A stretch of 64,000 nucleotides of DNA, from the NCBI GenBank assembly GCA_947369085.1, contig CANBJR010000008.1, positions 1 through 64,000 of the forward strand, given 5' to 3'. The translations under genes were made by a program, and so were the position numbers. Shown piece after piece: positions 20,034 through 29,446 of the stretch; the stretch's first letter is position 1, and each line of letters opens with the position of its first letter. This DNA comes from an uncultured Clostridia bacterium. GTDB lineage: Bacteria > Bacillota > Clostridia > Oscillospirales > Acutalibacteraceae. The notes under the pieces are model-generated. The model was given only the letters and a program-made list of their open reading frames with translations. It searched no databases and was not told where the DNA came from.

Positions 20034-20299
20034 TCAGAATGACACCACAGGAAGCGATTGAAATAATAAAAGACCCAAACAGACATTACAGGGCAAAAGC
20101 TGACGGAGCTTATGAATATACAGAATTTGTTGAAGCTCTTGAAACGGCAAAACAAGCCCTCGAAAAGCAGATACCGAAGAAACCATTAAAAACCTATGGC
20201 GGCGCATATCGTTGCCCTAACTGTCAAATGAAACATTTCAACCCCGAATGGGTTGGCACTAAATACTGCGATTGCGGACAGGCATTAGATTGGGGGTGA
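20030..20299 (+). CDS. Zinc-ribbon hypothetical phage protein
   Basis: YRCPNCQMKHFNPEWVGTKYCDCGQALDW. Confidence 0.55.
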   Translation: MIRMTPQEAIEIIKDPNRHYRAKADGAYEYTEFVEALETAKQALEKQIPKKPLKTYGGAYRCPNCQMKHFNPEWVGTKYCDCGQALDWG

Positions 20300-20487
20300 T
20301 GAAGTATGAAATGCTCATATCAAAAAATTGTAAAAAACATTATGGTGATGATCCACTTAACCTACTTACATATGGTCGAGAAATAGCAACAAGCATTGAA
20401 TTTGCAGAATGTTGTGAAAGACAGTGTCCGTTTTATGACCATTACAATACACCACAATGCAAAAAAATAATTGAACAGACTACATAA
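20299..20487 (+). CDS. Hypothetical protein
   Basis: ATG overlaps the previous stop. Confidence 0.4.
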   Translation: MKYEMLISKNCKKHYGDDPLNLLTYGREIATSIEFAECCERQCPFYDHYNTPQCKKIIEQTT

Positions 20488-20490
20488 AAC

Positions 20491-20573
20491 ATCAGCTCCG
20501 CACGGCTGATTATATAAAAAATAATGACTTCAAATACACAATTTCAAAAATATTTCCCTCGGTGCGGCGAGGG
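20491..20573 (+). ncRNA. Kissing-loop structured RNA element, copy B
   Basis: Stem1 ATCAGC(TCCGCACG)GCTGAT; stem2 CCCTCG(GTGCGG)CGAGGG; CCGCAC pairs GTGCGG. Confidence 0.75.
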
Positions 20574-20587
20574 TGGGAGGTGAAAAT

Positions 20588-20755
20588 ATGAAATGTCCGT
20601 TTTTAAAATCTGTTGAGATTAACTATCAATACAATTTAAATAAACGTTTGGCATCTGTAAAAAAAGAAGAATCATATTGCGAGTGTCACAAAGAAGAATG
20701 TCCTTATTACTCAAAAAGTGAGTCGTCGGACAAAGAATATTGCAGACATCCGTAA
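20588..20755 (+). CDS. Small Cys-rich hypothetical protein
   Basis: Good RBS GGGAGGTG; Cys-rich. Confidence 0.5.
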   Translation: MKCPFLKSVEINYQYNLNKRLASVKKEESYCECHKEECPYYSKSESSDKEYCRHP

Positions 20756-20762
20756 ATCACAG

Positions 20763-20851
20763 ATAAAAGCACCGTGCAGTTTTTATAAATAAAATTTTAT
20801 TAAACATTACAATTTCATATTACTGCAATTCAACGGCAGGCACGGCTGCCG
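20763..20851 (+). ncRNA. Kissing-loop structured RNA element, copy C
   Basis: Stem1 ATAAAAGC(ACCGTGCA)GTTTTTAT; stem2 CGGCAG(GCACGG)CTGCCG; CCGTGC pairs GCACGG. Confidence 0.75.
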
Positions 20852-20863
20852 AAATGCAAAAAC

Positions 20864-21064
20864 GCACTTCCGACGGACGGGAGTGCTTATACATATATAT
20901 GTAAATTCTGCGGCGTTCTGCCGCTTTTGGCCTTGTATTCCGTATTATATTTGTAGCCATCAGGAAATATAAAAAATAAATAATTCGGTCGGTCAACAAG
21001 AAAGAGGAATAAAAGGGGTGTAACGGGGAAAAAAGGGAGAAACACTTTTCTCTCTTTTGTCCCC
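20864..21064 (+). other. Highly structured noncoding region upstream of HUH Rep; candidate origin
   Basis: Hairpins GCACTTCCG/CGGGAGTGC (20864-20886), TACATATATATGTA palindrome, GCGGC/GCCGC (20910-20924), and a ~18-bp imperfect hairpin at 21025-21064. Confidence 0.5.
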
Positions 21065-21091
21065 TCAAAAAAACAAAGAGGAGGGTTTGAG

Positions 21092-21862
21092 ATGAAAGTT
21101 AGAGAAAAGAAAACTTACAGCGGCAAAACACTTGAACCCGAATTTTTTATGATAACCGAAAATGGCAGAACTTATACTCGCGGAACAAAGAGAAAAATTA
21201 GCCGTGCAGTACAAAAACAGCTCAATGACAAAAACGCACGAATAAAATTGCGAAGACTCTTAGATACAAATTTTGACGAATCAGGTTACTACTGCACGTT
21301 TACATACGAGGACAGCGAAATGCCTTTATCATACTCAGACTGTAAAAAAGACATTAACAATTTTTTAAAACGTCTGCGCAGGGCAATGGCAAAGCTAGGC
21401 ATAGATTTAAAGTACATATACGTCATTGAGATTAAAGTCAGTAAAAAAACAGGCGTTGCAAGATACCACTTGCACATTGTGATTAACGGCGGATTGTCAC
21501 GCTCTGAGATTAAAAAAATCTGGGGCAAAGGTTACATCAAAAAAGTTGAGGAGCTGCAACCCGACGAACACGGATTTCAGCGCCTCGCAAATTATTTTTG
21601 TAAAGAGTGGCAAAACGAGCTTTTGCCCGAAGGTCGCAAGCGTTACACTCCGAGCAGAAATTTAAAGCTACCAAAAACACCGCCGCCAAAAGACGGAGTT
21701 TTCTCAGCTCGTCACCTCGAAAAATTATGCAAGCAGCGGATTGACGACGCCGAATTTTGGGAGCGCCGATACAAAGGCTATCGCTTTATTGACGCTCAGG
21801 CAGTTTATAATCAGGACTACGGCACGTGGCATTTGTCACTTTTTATGCGCAAAAAGGAGTAG
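21092..21862 (+). CDS. HUH-type rolling-circle replication-associated protein
   Basis: Motif I YYCTFTYED, motif II RYHLHIVING (HxH), motif III NYFCKEW (YxxK). Confidence 0.85.
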   Translation: MKVREKKTYSGKTLEPEFFMITENGRTYTRGTKRKISRAVQKQLNDKNARIKLRRLLDTNFDESGYYCTFTYEDSEMPLSYSDCKKDINNFLKRLRRAMAKLGIDLKYIYVIEIKVSKKTGVARYHLHIVINGGLSRSEIKKIWGKGYIKKVEELQPDEHGFQRLANYFCKEWQNELLPEGRKRYTPSRNLKLPKTPPPKDGVFSARHLEKLCKQRIDDAEFWERRYKGYRFIDAQAVYNQDYGTWHLSLFMRKKE

Positions 21863-21869
21863 ATAAAAT

Positions 21870-22253
21870 ATGCGTAAAGACCCGACCAGAGATTACATAA
21901 CATCAGCGTTTCGGATATACTCGGCTCTTAACAAACCGACAGAATCTAAAATTGAAAAGTCTAAATACGACGTTGCAGTCAAACAGGATTTAACGGCAGT
22001 TTGCAAAACTCTTGATTATTTACACCGCAGCGGTAATGATGAAGTTTGTAGAGCTGTTGAGGAGGTTTACTTTTTTGATGCTTTAAAAAGCAAAAAGCAA
22101 AACGACATCAGTAACCGAGTTACTGCGTTTGCTCAAAATAATTTTATTAGTGAGCGTAATGTATGGCGCAATCTTGATTTAGCTTGTAAATTATGCGCAT
22201 CATTCCGAGGATTAAACACAAAAAGCTTTAAAGAGATTTTAAATAAAAAATAA
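21870..22253 (+). CDS. Hypothetical phage regulator
   Basis: Position between replication and packaging modules. Confidence 0.45.
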   Translation: MRKDPTRDYITSAFRIYSALNKPTESKIEKSKYDVAVKQDLTAVCKTLDYLHRSGNDEVCRAVEEVYFFDALKSKKQNDISNRVTAFAQNNFISERNVWRNLDLACKLCASFRGLNTKSFKEILNKK

Positions 22254-22281
22254 TATTTATTACGTATTACTTTAAGCTGAC

Positions 22282-22345
22282 TATCGCAGTCGGCTTTATT
22301 GTGTTGCATTAATTCGAGCGTAGGTATTTACCTGCGCTTTTTTAT
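22282..22345 (+). terminator. Two consecutive hairpins, the second with a T-run
   Basis: AAGCTGACT-ATCGC-AGTCGGCTT, then AGCGTAGGT-ATTT-ACCTGCGCT followed by TTTTTT. Confidence 0.65.
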
Positions 22346-22443
22346 TTTTTGCAGATTTGGCAGTAAACGCCGATAGTTGGCAGTAGCTCACACTATTTTT
22401 TTACTACAATAAAAATATAAATACATACAGTGGCGATTTATAT

Positions 22444-22800
22444 ATGGCTAAAAAGTGGGCAGAGGCTTTTTACAACAGCAAGGCTTGGCAGCGTTGCCGA
22501 GCTACACTCATCAGCAATAGAGTAAACATTGACGGCGGACTTTGTGAAATTTGTCACGAAGTTCCCGGCTACATTGTTGACCATATACAAGAGCTAACAC
22601 CAGAAAATATTGACGACCCGAACGTCACGCTCAATTTGGACAATCTGCAATATGTCTGCAAAAAATGTCACGATAAAAAGCACGGATATTTTTGCGGTAA
22701 TGAGCGAGGATATTTTTTTGACGACGACGGACAACTGCAAGCACTCCCCCTATCAAAAAATCGCATTGCTGATAACAGTAGACCGAAGGGGTGGCCATAG
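22444..22800 (+). CDS. HNH endonuclease
   Basis: CEICHEVPGYIVDHIQELT...NLDNLQYVCKKCHDKKH; next to terminase. Confidence 0.92.
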   Translation: MAKKWAEAFYNSKAWQRCRATLISNRVNIDGGLCEICHEVPGYIVDHIQELTPENIDDPNVTLNLDNLQYVCKKCHDKKHGYFCGNERGYFFDDDGQLQALPLSKNRIADNSRPKGWP

Positions 22801-22872
22801 AAAAAATACACAGCTCGTGCGTATGACCCCCCTCCCTAAAAGTGGAAACCGAGCAAAGGAGGCAACGAGAAA

Positions 22873-23253
22873 ATGGCTTTACCACTGGCAGAAAAAGAAA
22901 AAAGAGCAATAAAAAAAGAACAAAAAAGATTAACCGAAATATACGCAGAAGTTGAAGAAAAAAAGCGAAATTTAGTTATCGGACTAATTGAAAACGCTGC
23001 ATTTGCAAGAGTAAAATTGCAATCTTTAGCAGCTGACATACAGGAATTTGGTTGGACTGAAATGTTTTCTCAATCTGAAAAACAAGAGCCTTATTCTCGC
23101 CGCCGGCCCGAAGCGGATTTGTACAATACACTGCTTGCAAATTACCTCAAATACATAAAACAGCTCAACGACCTTTTGCCAAAATCAGCAGAGGGCGTAC
23201 AAGTGCAGACGGACGGATTTGACGAATTTGTAAACGAGCGGTTGAAAATATGA
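22873..23253 (+). CDS. Terminase small subunit (P27-like)
   Basis: Position and composition; directly before TerL. Confidence 0.75.
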   Translation: MALPLAEKEKRAIKKEQKRLTEIYAEVEEKKRNLVIGLIENAAFARVKLQSLAADIQEFGWTEMFSQSEKQEPYSRRRPEADLYNTLLANYLKYIKQLNDLLPKSAEGVQVQTDGFDEFVNERLKI

Positions 23254-24932
23254 CACGCTATCCCCTCACTTACAACCCTATTTTAGAATATTACGAAAAA
23301 ATCAAATCGGGTGAAGAAGTAGTCAGTGAAAAGGTGCGCAAGTGGTATAAAAAGCTCGCTTATGACGTAGAGCACCCCGGCTATTATTTTTACAGCAACG
23401 CAAGAGCAAATCACATTTTGGAGTTTGCCGAAAATTTTTGCAGGCACTCAAAAGGCAAACTCGGAGGTCAGCTTGTAAAACTTGAACTATGGGAAAAAGC
23501 GTGGCTCGCCGCAACCTTTGGATTTATCGACGGTGACGGAATCAGAAAATATACTTTGTCCGTTTTGATAGTCGCAAAGAAAAACGGCAAATCTCTGCTC
23601 GCCTCAATTGTCGGATTATATATGCTCGTCGGTGACGGCGAAGCAGGCCCGGAAGTTTATGCGGTTGCAACAAAAAGAGACCAAGCAAAAATTATTTGGA
23701 TGGAAGCAAAGCGAATGGTTAGAAAATCAGAAGCTTTGCTCAAAAGAATAAAACCGCTGACGTTTGAATTAAGCTCCGAGAATTACAACTGCGGAGTTTT
23801 TAAACCTCTCGCATCCGACTCCGACACGCTCGACGGCCTTAATGTCCATTGTTGTCTTATGGACGAGTTACACCAATGGAAAAACGGCAGGGCGTTATTT
23901 GACATTATGGTTGACGGCACTATCGGCAGAGAGCAACCGCTTGTACTTGTCACGACAACAGCAGGTGTTATCAGAGAGGATATTTACGACGATATTTACG
24001 ACGATGCCCGGACAGCGACTAATGCGCTTTTTGATAAAAATGCTTATCTGGACGAACACAGTCTTTATATCATTTACGAGCTTGACAATCGCAGTGAGTG
24101 GACTAATCCCGATAGTTATAAAAAGGCTAATCCCGGCTTAGGCACTATAAAAAATAAAGCCTCGCTTTTGGCAAAAGTCGAAAAAGCCAAGCACAAACCC
24201 GAGCTTGTTAAAAATCTTTTATGCAAAGAATTTAACATACCCGAAACATCAAGCGAAGCGTGGCTCACCTTTGAGCAGCTCAACAATGAGGATAAGTTTG
24301 ACATTAAAAAATTAAAGCCTCGTTACGGTATCGGCGGAGCTGACCTCTCCTCTACTACCGACTTGACAGCGGCTTGCGTTATTTTCTGCGTGCCGAATGA
24401 TAACAGAGTCTATGTTTTGCATATGTACTGGATTCCCGAGGATTTGGTCGAAAAGAAAGTCCGTGAAGATAAAATTCCCTACGATAAATGGATTGACCAA
24501 GGGTATATGCGCACTTGCCCCGGCAATAAAATCCACGCCGGAGTTGTAACGGAATGGTTTAGAGAAATTCAGGAAGAATACGACATTTATCTTTTTAAGG
24601 TTGGTTATGACAGTTGGTCGGCTCAATACTGGGTTGTCGAAATGGAGAACACCTTCGGCAAAATTATGGAGGCTGTTCATCAGGGCAAAAAAACACTCTC
24701 TGACCCGATGAAAAATCTCGGAGCTGACCTTGATAAAAAGCTGATTGTCTATAACAACAACCCAATAACAAAATGGTGTCTTGCAAACACCGCAATTGAC
24801 GAGGATAAAAACGGTAACATCCAGCCTCACAAAACGAGTAAAGCAACTCGCAGAATTGACGGTACAGCGGCACTGCTTAACGCATACACAATTTTTTATA
24901 ATTACGCAGACGAATATTTAAGTCTTGTATAG
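23250..24932 (+). CDS. Terminase large subunit
   Basis: LSVLIVAKKNGKSLLASIVGLYML Walker A-like, CCLMDELHQWKNG Walker B, nuclease Asp motifs. Confidence 0.95.
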   Translation: MTRYPLTYNPILEYYEKIKSGEEVVSEKVRKWYKKLAYDVEHPGYYFYSNARANHILEFAENFCRHSKGKLGGQLVKLELWEKAWLAATFGFIDGDGIRKYTLSVLIVAKKNGKSLLASIVGLYMLVGDGEAGPEVYAVATKRDQAKIIWMEAKRMVRKSEALLKRIKPLTFELSSENYNCGVFKPLASDSDTLDGLNVHCCLMDELHQWKNGRALFDIMVDGTIGREQPLVLVTTTAGVIREDIYDDIYDDARTATNALFDKNAYLDEHSLYIIYELDNRSEWTNPDSYKKANPGLGTIKNKASLLAKVEKAKHKPELVKNLLCKEFNIPETSSEAWLTFEQLNNEDKFDIKKLKPRYGIGGADLSSTTDLTAACVIFCVPNDNRVYVLHMYWIPEDLVEKKVREDKIPYDKWIDQGYMRTCPGNKIHAGVVTEWFREIQEEYDIYLFKVGYDSWSAQYWVVEMENTFGKIMEAVHQGKKTLSDPMKNLGADLDKKLIVYNNNPITKWCLANTAIDEDKNGNIQPHKTSKATRRIDGTAALLNAYTIFYNYADEYLSLV

Positions 24933-24943
24933 GAGGTGAGATT

Positions 24944-26164
24944 TTGGGAATTTTTGCAGCGGTAAAATCCGCAATTAAAAACGCTTTTACAAGCGATAAA
25001 GGCGCATCAAAATATAAACTTGTTGAACATTTGTCAAACAATATGAGCTTATGGGGTAACGCCGCCTATGATAACGACATTGTAAGAGCCTGCGTAAATG
25101 CTAAAGCATTGCGTATCTCAAAATTATCACTCCGTCATATACAGGAGACCGCAAGAGCAGACAGCTCAAAACAGTTAAATATTAACCCGTGGCCGTATAT
25201 GCGTTTTTTGCTCGAAGAGCCTAACCGTTATATGTCGATTGCTCCGTTTTTGCACAAATTAAGCGTGCTTTGCGACTTAACAGGCAATGCATTCATTTTG
25301 ATTTTGCGTGATAACAACGGATTGCCTTGCGAACTCTTTCCCATTCCGGCTGTAATGGCCGAGGCAAAATATAATCCCGACGGTGCGCTGTTTTATGACT
25401 TTACACTCAAAAACGGTGAGCGTTGGCGATTTGCAGATTATGACATTATCCACTTACGTGGTGATTTTTACATAAATGATATTTTCGGCGACAGCAGAGG
25501 CAAGTCACTCTCCCCTCTGCTCGAGGTCGTCGAAACTACCGACAAGGGCATTATCAATGCAATTAAAAACTCGTCAATCGTGCGTTGGCTGCTTAAATAT
25601 ACAACCGCACTCCGTGACGAGGATTTAAAGAAAAATGCGCAGGCTTTCGCCGACAATTATTTAAACATAAGCAGCGGCGCAGTAGGCGTAGCGGCTGTTG
25701 ACGCTAAAGCCGAGGCAACGCAGGTCAATCCTCAGGATTATGTACCTAATGCAGCTCAGATGTCAAAGTCAACAGAGCGACTTTTATCACTATTTAACAT
25801 CAACGACAAAATCATAAAATCCTCAGCAAACGAGGACGAAGAGAACGAATATTACGAAACGGTCATAGAGCCATTTGTAATAAAACTATCACAGGAATTC
25901 ACACGCAAACTGTTTACTCGCAGGCAACGCAGCACCGGAAACTACATTTCCGCAGGCTCGTTTAATTTGCAAGCGGCAAGCCTCAAAACAAAATTACAGC
26001 TTGTGCAGATGGTTGACAGAGGCGCATTGTCGCCTAACGAGTGGAGAGAGTCAATGGGACTCGCACCCAACGAGGGCGGTGACAAGCCTATCCGCAGACT
26101 TGATACCGCAACGGTAGAATCAGCCGACAATGGAGGAGGTGAGATAAATGCCCCGAACAATTAA
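24944..26164 (+). CDS. HK97-family portal protein
   Basis: NPWPYMRFLLEEPNRYMSIAPFLHKLSVLCDLTGNAFI... Confidence 0.93.
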   Translation: MGIFAAVKSAIKNAFTSDKGASKYKLVEHLSNNMSLWGNAAYDNDIVRACVNAKALRISKLSLRHIQETARADSSKQLNINPWPYMRFLLEEPNRYMSIAPFLHKLSVLCDLTGNAFILILRDNNGLPCELFPIPAVMAEAKYNPDGALFYDFTLKNGERWRFADYDIIHLRGDFYINDIFGDSRGKSLSPLLEVVETTDKGIINAIKNSSIVRWLLKYTTALRDEDLKKNAQAFADNYLNISSGAVGVAAVDAKAEATQVNPQDYVPNAAQMSKSTERLLSLFNINDKIIKSSANEDEENEYYETVIEPFVIKLSQEFTRKLFTRRQRSTGNYISAGSFNLQAASLKTKLQLVQMVDRGALSPNEWRESMGLAPNEGGDKPIRRLDTATVESADNGGGEINAPNN

Positions 26165-26816
26165 CATTAACGGACTTATCGTAACTGACGATGATAAATG
26201 GTATTACGATTTTTTGGGACTTAGCGCAAATGCACCTAAGGACATTAGAGCAGCACTTAACGACGCAAACGGCGACGACATTATTGTAAACCTCAACTCA
26301 AACGGTGGAGATATTTTTGCCGGGAGTCAGATATATGATTTGCTTGCAGGCTATAAAGGCAATCTCCTTATAAGAGTTGTAGGCATCGCGGCATCTGCCG
26401 CCTCGGTTATTGCTTGCGCAGGAAAATCCGAAATCGCACCGACGGCAATGTTGATGATACACAACGTATCAAGCTATACCGAGGGCGACTATCGCAAAAT
26501 GGCGCACTCTGCCGAGGTTTTGCAAAATGCAAACAAATCCATAGCAGCTGCATATTGCCGCAAGACAGGATTGTCCGAAAAAGAGCTGCTTGCCCTTATG
26601 GACAAAGAAACCTATATCACCGCCGAAGAGGCAGTAAAGCAAGGTTTTATAGATAAAATTGCCGAATACGGCGACGAATCAGAACCTAAAAAGGGACTTG
26701 CCCTCGCCGCCTCGGCAACGGGACTTTTGCCCGAAAAAACAATCAACAGAATCCGAGCAGAACGAGCGAAAACGCAAGCAAAGCTCGAATTGATAAAGCT
26801 TAAAAATTTAAAGTAA
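26148..26816 (+). CDS. ClpP-like prohead protease
   Basis: NSNGGDIFAGSQIYDLL, VVGIAASAASVIACAG, MLMIHNVSS. Confidence 0.94.
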   Translation: MPRTININGLIVTDDDKWYYDFLGLSANAPKDIRAALNDANGDDIIVNLNSNGGDIFAGSQIYDLLAGYKGNLLIRVVGIAASAASVIACAGKSEIAPTAMLMIHNVSSYTEGDYRKMAHSAEVLQNANKSIAAAYCRKTGLSEKELLALMDKETYITAEEAVKQGFIDKIAEYGDESEPKKGLALAASATGLLPEKTINRIRAERAKTQAKLELIKLKNLK

Positions 26817-26829
26817 AGGAGCAATAAAA

Positions 26830-28050
26830 ATGACTTATGAAGAAAAGCGCAATGCACTTGTTGCAAAGGCGCAGAAACTCATTGACGAGGGAAAAATCAC
26901 CGACGCTAATGACGTTATGCAAGAAATCAAAGACCTTGACGCACAGCACGAGGAAAGTGCGACAGCTGCCGCAAACCTTGCCGCACTCTCAAACACAAGA
27001 CAGACTGTAACTCCCGTTGCACCTCTTATGACAGGTCAAGGAGTATTACTCACTGACGACGGCAACGCCCTCAACTCAGCAGACAAAAACGACGATATGT
27101 TTGCGACTATGGAGTACCGTAACGCATTTAAAAATTACATTGTCAGTGGCACGCCAATCCCCGACAAATTTAAAAACACAGCTGAGATAACAACCTCGAC
27201 AACCGCCGGAACAACCGTTCCGACGACAATGTACGAAAGGATTATCACAAAGCTTGAAAGCTACGGCGAAATTTACGCACGTATTTTTAAAGCAGCATAC
27301 CCCACTGCCCTCTTAATTCCCACACTCAATATTAAGCCGACAGCAAGTTGGGTAGACGAAGATAAGGGCAGCAACTCACAGAAATTTACAACCGATAAAG
27401 TCACATTTGCAGGCTATAAGCTTGAGTGCAAGACTGCATTTAGCTTATTTATGTCAAAAACCTCACTTGAGATTTTTGAATCGCAATTTATTGACCTCAT
27501 TGCCGAGGCAATGGTTAAGGCGATTGAAAAATCATCCCTTACAGGCTCGGGCACAGGTTGTCCCAAGGGCATTTTAACAGAAACACCGCCCACGGGCCAG
27601 GCAATTACAGTTGCTAAGACCGCAAAGCTTACGTATAAGCTAATTTGCGAAGCTGAGGCGGCAGCCCCTGCAAAATATAATGCAATCTGGCTTATGACAA
27701 AAAAGACGTTTTGGAGTTTTATTGGTATTACAGACGACAACGGTCAGCCAATCGCAAGAATCAATGCCGGACTTAACAACAAGCCTGAGTATGTACTTTT
27801 CGGCAGACACGTATGTCTGACTGACGGATATATGAGCGACTATGCCGACACAGTTACAAAGGATACACTCTTTGCGGCTATGTTTGACCTCTCCTATTAT
27901 ATCTTTAATGAGATTATGGGCATTATGGTTAAGAGGTACGTTGATAATGACAACGATAACACAATACTTAAAGCTGTTATGCTTGCTGACGGCAAGGCTG
28001 TAGACATTAACAGTCTTGTAACGCTCACAAAGCTTGCAACGGCATCATAA
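26830..28050 (+). CDS. HK97-family major capsid protein
   Basis: N-terminal scaffold-like delta region and capsid fold; position. Confidence 0.93.
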   Translation: MTYEEKRNALVAKAQKLIDEGKITDANDVMQEIKDLDAQHEESATAAANLAALSNTRQTVTPVAPLMTGQGVLLTDDGNALNSADKNDDMFATMEYRNAFKNYIVSGTPIPDKFKNTAEITTSTTAGTTVPTTMYERIITKLESYGEIYARIFKAAYPTALLIPTLNIKPTASWVDEDKGSNSQKFTTDKVTFAGYKLECKTAFSLFMSKTSLEIFESQFIDLIAEAMVKAIEKSSLTGSGTGCPKGILTETPPTGQAITVAKTAKLTYKLICEAEAAAPAKYNAIWLMTKKTFWSFIGITDDNGQPIARINAGLNNKPEYVLFGRHVCLTDGYMSDYADTVTKDTLFAAMFDLSYYIFNEIMGIMVKRYVDNDNDNTILKAVMLADGKAVDINSLVTLTKLATAS

Positions 28051-28066
28051 GAGAGGATTTTAGCAA

Positions 28067-28348
28067 ATGGCGGACGATAGCTTACTTTGTAAAGTCAAGA
28101 CGTGCTTGAGAGTAACGACAGCCGCCTTTGACGACGACGAAATCAGTCCGTTAATCGACGCTTGCATTGAGGATTTAAAAGGTGCAGGCGTCGACACGGA
28201 TAAAAATAAAAACCTCGTTGAGCGTGCAATTGTCTTTTACTGTAAAGGACATTTTGGACTTGCACCAAGCAACGAGTGGATAAACATTTACGAGCGTTTG
28301 CGCAATGCGCTCGCATCCAGAACGGCGGTGACACCCGATGAATTTTGA
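28067..28348 (+). CDS. Head-tail connector (gp6-like)
   Basis: Size, position and sequence pattern. Confidence 0.78.
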   Translation: MADDSLLCKVKTCLRVTTAAFDDDEISPLIDACIEDLKGAGVDTDKNKNLVERAIVFYCKGHFGLAPSNEWINIYERLRNALASRTAVTPDEF

Positions 28349-28667
28349 TACAGTAATTGAACTTATATCAAAAACCGATACAGAGGCAACGTCCGATATT
28401 TACGGCAATCCCGTCTACACCCCGAAAAAGCGAAAAGTTTATGCCGAGAAAAAAGCAGTCAGACAATCCGAGTTTTTTCAGGCGGCGGCGGTGGGATTTA
28501 AACCGGAAATTGTGCTTGAAGTAAACAGTTTTGAATATCAAAACGAAGAAGAATGTTACCTTGAAGGTCAGCCGTTTAGGATTTACCGTGCTTATCCCGT
28601 AAAGGGAACAGAACGCACAGAATTATATTTAACAGCTTTGGCAGGTGATAGTAATGTCCTTGCCTAA
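28338..28667 (+). CDS. Head closure / head-tail adaptor
   Basis: Position and size. Confidence 0.75.
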   Translation: MNFDTVIELISKTDTEATSDIYGNPVYTPKKRKVYAEKKAVRQSEFFQAAAVGFKPEIVLEVNSFEYQNEEECYLEGQPFRIYRAYPVKGTERTELYLTALAGDSNVLA

Positions 28668-29076
28668 ATCTGTAAAATTCACAAAAAACGGCGTTGAATA
28701 TCTCAGCAACTGCGACCGCCTCCAATACACCATAAAAGAGTTGACACGTGCGGCATTGCGTGATACGGGCAAATATGTTTGTAAAATGACACGCAAAAAA
28801 GTCCGCCGAAGAACAGGACGATTAGCGAAAAATACGCAATATTGGGTGCGGTCAAAGCAGGAAATCCCCGATTTACAGGTAGGCTTCAAGCCGGGCGGCT
28901 TTTATGGCCTATATCAGGAGATTGGGACCGTTAAATATAAAAAAATCGCCGCTCTGAGTGACAGCACCGAGAGCGGCGTTGCCGAAATCCAAAAAATACA
29001 GCAGCAATATTTATCTGCCGTCGGCACAGAGTCGGCAGAATCAATGATTGACGAGGGGGAATATCAGGGTGAGTAA
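28654..29076 (+). CDS. HK97 gp10-like tail component
   Basis: VRRRTGRLAKNTQYWV...GFYGLYQEIGTVKY. Confidence 0.8.
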   Translation: MSLPKSVKFTKNGVEYLSNCDRLQYTIKELTRAALRDTGKYVCKMTRKKVRRRTGRLAKNTQYWVRSKQEIPDLQVGFKPGGFYGLYQEIGTVKYKKIAALSDSTESGVAEIQKIQQQYLSAVGTESAESMIDEGEYQGE

Positions 29077-29443
29077 GACAAACGACCATAAAGCCGTTTT
29101 CAAAAATCTGCTCTCTAAATACTGCCCCTCGCTTTATTATATGCTTTGCCCCTCGGGGGTATTTCCCCGAACGGAGTACGATTTTAAGCAGTTAAGCGTT
29201 GATAATGTCCCATACGATAAATACATTTTGACAATTAACTGTTATGACAAAAATAACTCCGAATTTATTGACGATTGCATTGACAACCTCATTGATAATA
29301 TCGGCAAAGCTACGTATTACACCGAGGATTTTTATTATCAGTTTTATTATTGCAATGACAGACAAAAAATCCCCGAACAGGATAAAACAATTTACAGAGA
29401 GATGTTGACCTTTGAGGTCAGAATTTATAAAAGGAGTGATTAA
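29069..29443 (+). CDS. Tail completion / minor structural protein
   Basis: Position; GTG start. Confidence 0.6.
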   Translation: MSKTNDHKAVFKNLLSKYCPSLYYMLCPSGVFPRTEYDFKQLSVDNVPYDKYILTINCYDKNNSEFIDDCIDNLIDNIGKATYYTEDFYYQFYYCNDRQKIPEQDKTIYREMLTFEVRIYKRSD

Positions 29444-29446
29444 TTT

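Noticed and set aside
20820-21068. Minus-strand ORF 82 aa
   Set aside because: Overlaps the structured region upstream of Rep; composition is a hairpin-derived artefact
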